A DNA stretch of 11,499 nt, from the NCBI GenBank assembly GCA_030625995.1, contig DAOUPU010000062.1:1-11499 (forward strand), written 5' to 3'. A program made the position numbers and the translations under genes. Positions 6,455 through 11,499 of this stretch are shown in pieces. Each line of letters starts with the position of its first letter. Position 1 is the stretch's first letter. Source of the stretch: Flavobacteriaceae bacterium. GTDB taxonomy: Bacteria; Bacteroidota; Bacteroidia; Flavobacteriales; Flavobacteriaceae. Under the pieces are notes generated by a model. It worked only from the letters and a program-made list of their open reading frames with translations, searched no databases and was not told the DNA's origin.

Positions 6455-9271
6455 TTAAAAATTATAGCTATACCCAAGGCTAAATCCTCTTCCGGGACTT
6501 AGTTTTGAAAAAATCTTATCATGTGCTTTATAAGATCGGTAATGGCTTTTAAGTTCAGAATCTAATATATTCTTGATTGAAAAATTTATAGTAGATCTCT
6601 TTTTTTTACCAAAAGATTTGTTTAATATGTAGTCCAAACTATTAAATGGCATGCTATAGGCATCTGGCACATCACCTGTTCCCACAATCCGTAAGGTCTT
6701 CCCTTGTACATTATAGTATAAACTCGTTTGCCAACCTTTTTCAGCATTCGCGTAGGTCAAACCTGCATTAACCAAATATGGGGATTGCCCCTGTAATTCT
6801 CTTTTATTACTTAAGGTTTCTCCATCTCTCAAACTTAGCCTTCGCCTTTCTAGTTCTGATTCGGCCATCTTAAGTTCAGATTTAATCAAAGATACATTTA
6901 CGTTAATACTCAACCCTTTAAGTCTTTCTGTAAAAAATTCGAAATTTTTTCTTATCTCAAATTCTATTCCATAAACATTTGCAGATCCCAGATTTTCAGG
7001 AATAAATTGATCTGAAGCAGATGCGAAATAAGTCAATTCTATTGGGTCAATAAAATTTTTGTAAAATGCACTCACAGCTAAAATTTGTGCATTTGTTCCG
7101 AACCTCTCATATCTCACATCGAAATTATTAATATAAGTAGGTCTTAGATCAATATTGCCATTAAATGTAGTGCTTGATATAGGGTCGAAAATTTGGGTTA
7201 TAGAGGCTTCCTTAAAGGACGGTCTGGCTGTTGTTCTACCATAAGTCGCTCTAATATTTGTTTCATCATTCATGCCAAAAATAAAATTTACAGCAGGAAA
7301 AAAATCTGTCTTACCCTGTACTTGCTCATTGTTGTATATTATATCTCCTTGATTATTTTGACCCGTATAAAACATGTCAAATTTTTCTAAACGAAGACCT
7401 AAAATGGTCTTTAATCTTTCCGTGATTTGAAACTCTTCCGAAACATACACCCCGGCAATAGTTTGAGATGCATCAAAAGTATTCGTGGGTTCGTAATTTC
7501 CAACAACGTAAGTCCCTACATCTGTACTAACCGTCCAAATATTCTGAGTTTTTAACAATTGATCAGCATCTCCCCCATAAGCCTGACCAAGATTTCCCCT
7601 AGGTCTGAAAACATATTTATCTATGCTAAAATCTCTTTGTTTATAGGTGTGAATGCCTCCAAATAGCAAGCGTGCTTTTCTGTTAAATACTTGATGCCTA
7701 TACGTTAGGTCAATCTTACCAACAGTATTAAGTTCGTCCAGATTTCTCCAATATCTTGATGGGCTACCGGCTGAACTTTCACTGATAAAATAAGTATCTG
7801 TATCCACATCATACTCGAAGGGCGTAACTCTTGAATCCTTATCTTGTATTTTCGACATCGTTGGTGCTAATTTCCATTCAATATTCCATGAACCACTTTC
7901 GTTGGAATGCTTTCCGGAAAGCATTGCATTGGTAATTTGACTTTGTTTGTAATCGAGATTGTCTTTGAAAATTGTCACCGCATCGGTAAAATTTACTACT
8001 TGTCTTAGGTAACCTGCCGATGAAATACCATTTTGAATGTGCATTGCAGTTAATTTAAACTTGTTCTTTGGCGTTTTAAAAGTCAAACCGGCCAAACCAC
8101 TAAATAATACACTCTCCCTACCAATATCTCCAACTTGACCCTTGTCTAGTTCCAATTCATTCACAGATTTATCTGCTGATTTTCTATAATTATTATTTTC
8201 AATATCCTCGTAATAAAGATAATCTAACCTGTAAGAAGCTGAGGCCAAATAACCTAATCTGTTATCCGATCCAATGCCATATTGATTTCCCGCTGTAAAA
8301 CCAATATTAGAATTCATATAGTTACTTTGCCTCTTAGCCTTTAATTCAGGGTTAAACACACTGGTCATATAGGATAGCTTGGGGTTCTGTTCTGAAGGAG
8401 CTGGTATAACCGCTTCTCGGGATAAAGGCATTTCTCTTGATCCACTGTCATATCCCAGGAATTGAGATTTACTCCCTTTGTAACTTAAATAATTTGAATT
8501 AAAATGCATATCCGGACGATACTCAGCACCAACAGTAACACTGTATTCGGCTCTATTTGGAAAGTCTTTGGTAACAATGTCAACCATACCCCCGGTAAAA
8601 TCTGCTTGTAAATTTGCCGTAAATGATTTTATTACCTGAATATTATCCAAAATATTTGTTGGGAATATATCCATTCGAATTGTATTTCTATCTGGATCCA
8701 GTCCAGGAACGTCAACACCATTTAGAATTGTTTTTGTATATCTATCTCCCAAACCCCGGACATAAACATATTTGCCATTTTGTACGGATACGCCCGGAAC
8801 AGTTTTTATTGCCTTTGCCGTGTTGCTGGCTCCAATTTTACCAAATGTTTGAGCAGAAATCCCATCCATTAAATTAATTGATTTCTTTTGAACACTTAAA
8901 AGGGATGCTTCAGTGTTTTTTGCTGTTTGTGCTTTTACCACAACTTCTGTTAATTCATTACTAAGTGGACTTAAATTAACGTTTATCTCTGTAACCTCTC
9001 CTGCCTTTATAATAATCTCGGAAACCTCCACCGTTTTATATCCTATAAATGAGAACATTATTGTGTAAGATCCAGCATCCAAAGCCATTTCGTATTTTCC
9101 TTCAAAATCTGAAGTTGTTCCAGATTCAGACCCTTTAACAATTACGTTTGCAAATGGCAAAACATCATTATAATCTGTATCAATTATAGTTCCCATTAAA
9201 TCTCCTTTTTGAGCAACAATGAAATTTGTTGCTAGTCCGACTATAAAAATTATTGCGTATCTAATTTTCAT
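6455..9271 (-). CDS. TonB-dependent outer-membrane receptor with carboxypeptidase-regulatory-like domain
   Basis: The product has 938 residues from ATG 9271 (MKIRYAIIF). The frame runs 29 codons further to ATG 9358, but that would bury the signal peptide and cross the intercistronic hairpin. Signal peptide about 1-20 (cleavage after IVA). CarboxypepD-regulatory-like beta-sandwich about 24-100. TonB-box-like LTEVVVKA at about 107-114. Plug about 130-237 with VPGVSV, VYVRGLGDRYTKTILNG, LDPDRNT and DFTGGMVDIVTKDFP. The remainder is a 22-strand barrel ending in GYSYNF, with a terminal aromatic. The family imports large or scarce substrates across the outer membrane using TonB/ExbBD energy. There is no SusD gene and it is not a typical SusC. 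The gene follows a beta-helix surface lipoprotein on the same strand, which I take to be its partner. The substrate is not readable; the adjacent PhoB-like regulator hints at phosphorus. Confidence 0.92.
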   Translation of the reverse strand: MKIRYAIIFIVGLATNFIVAQKGDLMGTIIDTDYNDVLPFANVIVKGSESGTTSDFEGKYEMALDAGSYTIMFSFIGYKTVEVSEIIIKAGEVTEINVNLSPLSNELTEVVVKAQTAKNTEASLLSVQKKSINLMDGISAQTFGKIGASNTAKAIKTVPGVSVQNGKYVYVRGLGDRYTKTILNGVDVPGLDPDRNTIRMDIFPTNILDNIQVIKSFTANLQADFTGGMVDIVTKDFPNRAEYSVTVGAEYRPDMHFNSNYLSYKGSKSQFLGYDSGSREMPLSREAVIPAPSEQNPKLSYMTSVFNPELKAKRQSNYMNSNIGFTAGNQYGIGSDNRLGYLASASYRLDYLYYEDIENNNYRKSADKSVNELELDKGQVGDIGRESVLFSGLAGLTFKTPKNKFKLTAMHIQNGISSAGYLRQVVNFTDAVTIFKDNLDYKQSQITNAMLSGKHSNESGSWNIEWKLAPTMSKIQDKDSRVTPFEYDVDTDTYFISESSAGSPSRYWRNLDELNTVGKIDLTYRHQVFNRKARLLFGGIHTYKQRDFSIDKYVFRPRGNLGQAYGGDADQLLKTQNIWTVSTDVGTYVVGNYEPTNTFDASQTIAGVYVSEEFQITERLKTILGLRLEKFDMFYTGQNNQGDIIYNNEQVQGKTDFFPAVNFIFGMNDETNIRATYGRTTARPSFKEASITQIFDPISSTTFNGNIDLRPTYINNFDVRYERFGTNAQILAVSAFYKNFIDPIELTYFASASDQFIPENLGSANVYGIEFEIRKNFEFFTERLKGLSINVNVSLIKSELKMAESELERRRLSLRDGETLSNKRELQGQSPYLVNAGLTYANAEKGWQTSLYYNVQGKTLRIVGTGDVPDAYSMPFNSLDYILNKSFGKKKRSTINFSIKNILDSELKSHYRSYKAHDKIFSKLSPGRGFSLGYSYNF

Positions 9272-9307
9272 TATTTTTTTAATTTTTACACTCTTGATTA
9301 TTACAAC

Positions 9308-9337
9308 AATTGCCCACCTTAAAAAAGGTGAGCAATT
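9308..9337 (-). terminator. Intercistronic stem-loop between lipoprotein and receptor genes
   Basis: On the plus strand, ATTGCCCACCTT (9309-9320) and AAGGTGAGCAAT (9325-9336) flank AAAA, with an extra A-T pair at 9308/9337. One position is C/A on the plus strand but G-U on the minus strand, so the 13-bp stem is intact only in the leftward transcript. The sequence after it (TGTTGTAATAAT) is a poor T tract. It lies 26 bp past the lipoprotein stop and 36 bp before the receptor ATG. Partial terminator, 3'-end stabiliser or attenuator are all possible; I saw no TAnnTTTG promoter between it and the receptor. Confidence 0.6.
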
Positions 9338-9362
9338 AAATAATTTGTTTTTTTGCATGATA

Positions 9363-10757
9363 CTAATAAGCCCCTTTCATTTTTGCGTATGTCCAATCGA
9401 ATACAGAAATATCTGCTCCCACAGTTTGGCTTCCTTCATCAACCTGAGTTGTCCAAGTGGCCGCTCTTGTCGTAAAATCAGGGTCTAATATTACTTTTTC
9501 TTCTGTTGGATCTCCATTTGCATCTTTTGCAACTTTTTCTTTGAAAATTGTATTATCAAAACCAACAACTTCCCAAGATTTAAAAGTTAAATTTCCATCC
9601 AAGAAATTTTGAGAAACACCATTATTATCTAATTCCACATCAGAACTTTCTTTAAAGCCGTAAGCATAAATATTATTTGTATGACCCATGGCGAGACTTC
9701 TGTAATCGGCGTACTCTCCGGCAGGAGTATCTGCATTCCCTTTTATTGTAATACCATCTAAAGTAAACTGTGCTTTGTAAGCACCCTCCGGACCATCAAT
9801 TTCCATCGCATGATCAGATGATATTCCCAAGATTACCATAGCATTTGTAATAGTTCCAGCGTAGGCCTGATCAATGTCTAATCCATCATCTCCCTGGGCC
9901 CATACTAATAAGTTCGTAGGGCTTACAGTACCTCCAAAGAATTCTATCCCATCGTCAAGATTTCCAACTACTTCCACATTATCTATTACTGTCCCATTAC
10001 CTACAGCACCTAGGGTAAGACCATTAATCTCGTTGCCTTCACCTATTTCGGCACCGCCATGTCTGATGGAGATATATTTTATCGTACCTGAATTATCAGT
10101 GTCATCATCTCCTCCGTATAATCCCCAGGTATCGCCTGCTGGAATTCCTTCTATCTGGACTTCTGTTACATTTCCTTTAAATGATCCTTTAGCATATCCA
10201 AGGATAATCAAACCTCCCCAAAGCGCATTGTCGTTTTCATTTAAATTCGTTCCTGCAGTTTGACCCACTTCAATATTGTCCTCAACTGTTGTGAAGATAA
10301 TTGGCTGATCAGCAGTTCCTTCAGCCATTAATTTACCTCCTCTAGCTATAACAAGAGCAGATGCCAGAGATCCTGCTCCTTCATTTCCCTTAATTATTGT
10401 ACCGGGTTCAATGATTAAAATAATGCCATCATCAACCACAACTTTTCCCGCCAGATGATAAATATTGTTACTTGTCCATGTCGTGCTGACAGTTATCATA
10501 CCACTTACATTAATCGAACCGGTACATGGCTCGCAAGAACCACCACAATCTATTCCTGTTTCATCGCCATTTTGAATACCATCATCACAAGTAGGACAAG
10601 CGACGCATGATCCACCACAATCTACACCCGTTTCATCTCCATTTTTAATGCCATCAAAACAAGACGCACTTGATCCTGTGTCATCGCTACAACTTGTAAC
10701 TGTAAGTACTGTACCAATTGATCCAAGCAAGAGGAAGACTAAAATAATTTTTTTCAT
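9363..10757 (-). CDS. Surface-exposed right-handed beta-helix lipoprotein, putative receptor partner
   Basis: The product has 464 residues from ATG 10757. The N-terminus is a lipoprotein signal (MKKIILVFLLLG) with lipobox V-T-S-C, lipidated Cys at 23, followed by S-D-D, which resembles the flavobacterial lipoprotein surface-export signal. Two tandem 22-residue four-cysteine repeats follow (33-54 and 57-78; C-x-DGI-x-NGDETG then DCGGSC-x2-C). From about 85 on, repeated short strands and Gly/Asp turns (IIEPGTIIKG, LVIARGGKLMAEG, PIIFTT, YISIRHGG, LDDGIEFFGGT, VWAQGDDGLDIDQAY) indicate a parallel beta-helix. No obvious lyase or hydrolase site was recognised. Lying directly before a TonB receptor and sharing its orientation, it may capture substrate at the cell surface, as SusD does for SusC; this role is inferred. 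Its promoter region holds 11-bp-spaced TTAA repeats facing a PhoB-like regulator. Confidence 0.8.
   Translation of the reverse strand: MKKIILVFLLLGSIGTVLTVTSCSDDTGSSASCFDGIKNGDETGVDCGGSCVACPTCDDGIQNGDETGIDCGGSCEPCTGSINVSGMITVSTTWTSNNIYHLAGKVVVDDGIILIIEPGTIIKGNEGAGSLASALVIARGGKLMAEGTADQPIIFTTVEDNIEVGQTAGTNLNENDNALWGGLIILGYAKGSFKGNVTEVQIEGIPAGDTWGLYGGDDDTDNSGTIKYISIRHGGAEIGEGNEINGLTLGAVGNGTVIDNVEVVGNLDDGIEFFGGTVSPTNLLVWAQGDDGLDIDQAYAGTITNAMVILGISSDHAMEIDGPEGAYKAQFTLDGITIKGNADTPAGEYADYRSLAMGHTNNIYAYGFKESSDVELDNNGVSQNFLDGNLTFKSWEVVGFDNTIFKEKVAKDANGDPTEEKVILDPDFTTRAATWTTQVDEGSQTVGADISVFDWTYAKMKGAY
10524..10661 (-). repeat. Two tandem four-cysteine protein repeats in the lipoprotein
   Basis: Residues 33-54 and 57-78 differ at only a few positions: both read C, one residue, DGI, one residue, NGDETG, V or I, DCGGSC, two residues, C. 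They are separated by Pro-Thr. Each copy has four Cys and several Asp/Glu, suggesting a small disulfide-bonded and possibly calcium-binding stalk between the lipid anchor and the beta-helix. The DNA copies are clearly related, indicating duplication. Confidence 0.85.
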
Positions 10758-10799
10758 TTTGTTTAATTTTTCTTTTTAGTTTTGTTTTAAAATCTGGTA

Positions 10800-10807
10800 C
10801 AAATTTG
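10800..10807 (-). promoter_or_regulatory. Candidate -7 element of the lipoprotein-receptor unit
   Basis: On the minus strand the site reads CAAATTTG, one mismatch from TAnnTTTG, and would start transcription about 37 nt before the ATG at 10757. No TTTG occurs at the -33 distance. The TTAA repeat block at 10817-10849 occupies that place, as expected for an activator-dependent promoter. Confidence 0.35.
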
Positions 10808-10816
10808 ATACTATAA

Positions 10817-10849
10817 CATTAAGCTAATGTTAAGAAGACTTTAACTTTG
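10817..10849. promoter_or_regulatory. Candidate PhoB/OmpR-type binding array, three 11-bp direct repeats
   Basis: Three consecutive 11-mers, CATTAAGCTAA / TGTTAAGAAGA / CTTTAACTTTG, place TTAA at 10819, 10830 and 10841, exactly 11 bp apart. OmpR/PhoB-family regulators bind direct repeats with this period, and Bacillus PhoP boxes have TTAACA-like units. Part of the block can also be read as a dyad (ACATTA-AGC-TAATGT, 10816-10830). It lies 9 bp upstream of the lipoprotein -7 candidate. Confidence 0.45.
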
Positions 10850-10861
10850 GTATATAAAATC

Positions 10862-10896
10862 TTAACCAATTTGTTATTAGGTTAAATTATGGTTAA
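10862..10896. promoter_or_regulatory. Second TTAA repeat cluster near the response-regulator promoter
   Basis: GGTTAA occurs at 10880-10885 and again at 10891-10896, an 11-bp period. TTAACC at 10862-10867 is the inverse complement of the first GGTTAA, so both direct and inverted readings exist. The cluster is 27 bp upstream of the response-regulator -7 candidate and could serve autoregulation. Confidence 0.35.
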
Positions 10897-10923
10897 TTGA
10901 AGATGGAGTTGTTTTATTTTGAT

Positions 10924-10931
10924 TAATTTTG
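10924..10931 (+). promoter_or_regulatory. Candidate -7 element of the response-regulator gene
   Basis: TAATTTTG is a full match to TAnnTTTG, 16 bp before the ATG at 10948, implying a leader of only about 10 nt. The nearest upstream TTG (10897-10899) is slightly too far for a normal -33 element, so an activator or an alternative promoter may be used. Confidence 0.4.
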
Positions 10932-10947
10932 GTCAAAATCTAATAGG

Positions 10948-11499
10948 ATGACAAATAAAAACATCAAAATATTATTAGTTGATGATGAGCCTGATATTCT
11001 AGAAATAGTTGGTTTTCATTTACAAAAAGTGGGATATCAAATTTTTAAGGCCAAGGATGGAAATGAAGCTGTTGAAAAAGCCAAGGCCCTTGAGCCTCAA
11101 CTTATTTTATTGGATATAATGATGCCAAATATGGATGGAATCGAGGCATGTGAAAAAATTAGAGCAATTAAGGGATTAGAAAATATACTGATCGTCTTTT
11201 TTACTGCCCGAGGTGAAGATTACTCTCAAGTAGCCGGTTTTGATGCCGGAGCGGATGACTATATTACCAAGCCTATCAAACCCAAAGTTCTAATTAGCAA
11301 AGTAAAAGCATTACTTCGTAGACTTAATTCTGGGAAAAAGGAAGAAAAAAGAATTCTTCAATTTGATAACTTTACGATAAACAAAGACGAATATTTTGTA
11401 GAAAAAAATGGTAATAAAATAATTTTACCCCGTAAGGAATTTGAGTTGTTGTCTTTGATGGCAGGAACACCGAACAAGGTATTTAACAGGGATGTTATA
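10948..11499 (+). CDS. PhoB/OmpR-family response regulator, 3'-truncated
   Basis: From ATG 10948 the frame stays open to the window end (184 residues; the family has about 225-240). The receiver domain (about 5-125) has the acidic pocket D12/D13, the phosphoacceptor D56 in LLDIMMPNMDG, T86 in FFTARG and K108 in DYITKPIKP. A short linker (127-135) leads to the winged-helix DNA-binding domain, of which the first part is visible (ILQFDNFTIN, PRKEFELLSLMA, KVFNRDVI). When phosphorylated by a sensor kinase, the protein would bind direct-repeat DNA and recruit RNA polymerase. Similarity in layout to PhoB-type regulators of Bacteroidota is good, but sequence alone does not prove phosphate as the signal; no sensor kinase is in view, and it may lie just downstream. 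It is divergent from the lipoprotein-receptor unit, across 190 bp. Confidence 0.9.
   Translation, partial: MTNKNIKILLVDDEPDILEIVGFHLQKVGYQIFKAKDGNEAVEKAKALEPQLILLDIMMPNMDGIEACEKIRAIKGLENILIVFFTARGEDYSQVAGFDAGADDYITKPIKPKVLISKVKALLRRLNSGKKEEKRILQFDNFTINKDEYFVEKNGNKIILPRKEFELLSLMAGTPNKVFNRDVI

Noticed and set aside
6455..9271. Annotation of the receptor as SusC
   Set aside because: No SusD gene is adjacent, and the plug pattern VYVRGLGDRYTKTILNG belongs to another group of TonB receptors.
9272..9358. A 29-residue N-terminal extension of the TonB receptor from ATG 9358
   Set aside because: It would put a charged, non-signal stretch ahead of a good signal peptide starting at 9271, and it covers the intercistronic stem-loop and nearly touches the upstream stop codon.
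9874..10263. A 129-codon plus-strand open frame antisense to the lipoprotein gene
   Set aside because: It is rich in Ser, Pro and Thr, as expected for the reverse complement of a Gly/Asp-rich beta-helix gene, has no recognisable domain and lies wholly inside a well-supported gene.
10931..10943. The 12-mer GGTCAAAATCTA upstream of the response regulator, found again on the minus strand upstream of the lectin-domain gene (near 3258-3270)
   Set aside because: In an AT-rich 11.5-kb window several 12-base matches are expected by chance, and its position relative to the -7 element differs between the two sites.

Overview
The window looks like chromosomal DNA of a member of the Bacteroidota, most likely class Flavobacteriia. 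It is AT-rich. It carries a type IX secretion (T9SS) type B cargo protein, a TonB-dependent outer-membrane receptor with an N-terminal carboxypeptidase-regulatory-like domain, a lipoprotein whose first mature residues (C-S-D-D) resemble flavobacterial surface-export signals, and promoter-like TAnnTTTG elements instead of sigma70 boxes. No RNA gene, CRISPR array, insertion sequence or phage gene was seen.

Layout. (1) Positions 1-596 (+): the 3' part of rsmI, a 16S rRNA methyltransferase. (2) 636-3179 (-): a large secreted protein with a cadherin-like region, a C-type lectin domain, Ig-like and Asp-rich repeats and a T9SS type B sorting domain; it converges on rsmI. (3) 3286-3876 (-): a carboxymuconolactone decarboxylase/AhpD-like protein. 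(4) 3946-6407 (+): a tight three-gene operon for an enolase-superfamily dipeptide epimerase, a short and divergent alpha-oxoamine-synthase-like PLP enzyme, and an OsmC-family protein. It ends at a GC-rich hairpin shared with the convergent gene that follows. (5) 6455-10757 (-): a two-gene unit in which a beta-helix surface lipoprotein precedes a TonB-dependent receptor, with a stem-loop between them. (6) 10948 to the window end (+): a PhoB/OmpR-type response regulator, cut off at the edge and divergent from the lipoprotein-receptor unit.

The most interesting part is the right-hand third. A PhoB-like regulator faces a lipoprotein/TonB-receptor pair across 190 bp. That gap is rich in TTAA half-sites, several spaced exactly 11 bp apart, as OmpR/PhoB-family regulators prefer. 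One block sits where the -33 element of the lipoprotein promoter would be. I infer a regulated outer-membrane uptake system, possibly for a phosphorus-containing nutrient, in which a surface beta-helix lipoprotein takes the place SusD has in SusC/SusD pairs. The substrate cannot be read from sequence. The second unusual item is the epimerase/PLP-enzyme/OsmC operon, whose shared pathway is unknown to me. Three start codons were moved downstream of the longest possible frame (3876, 3946, 9271).
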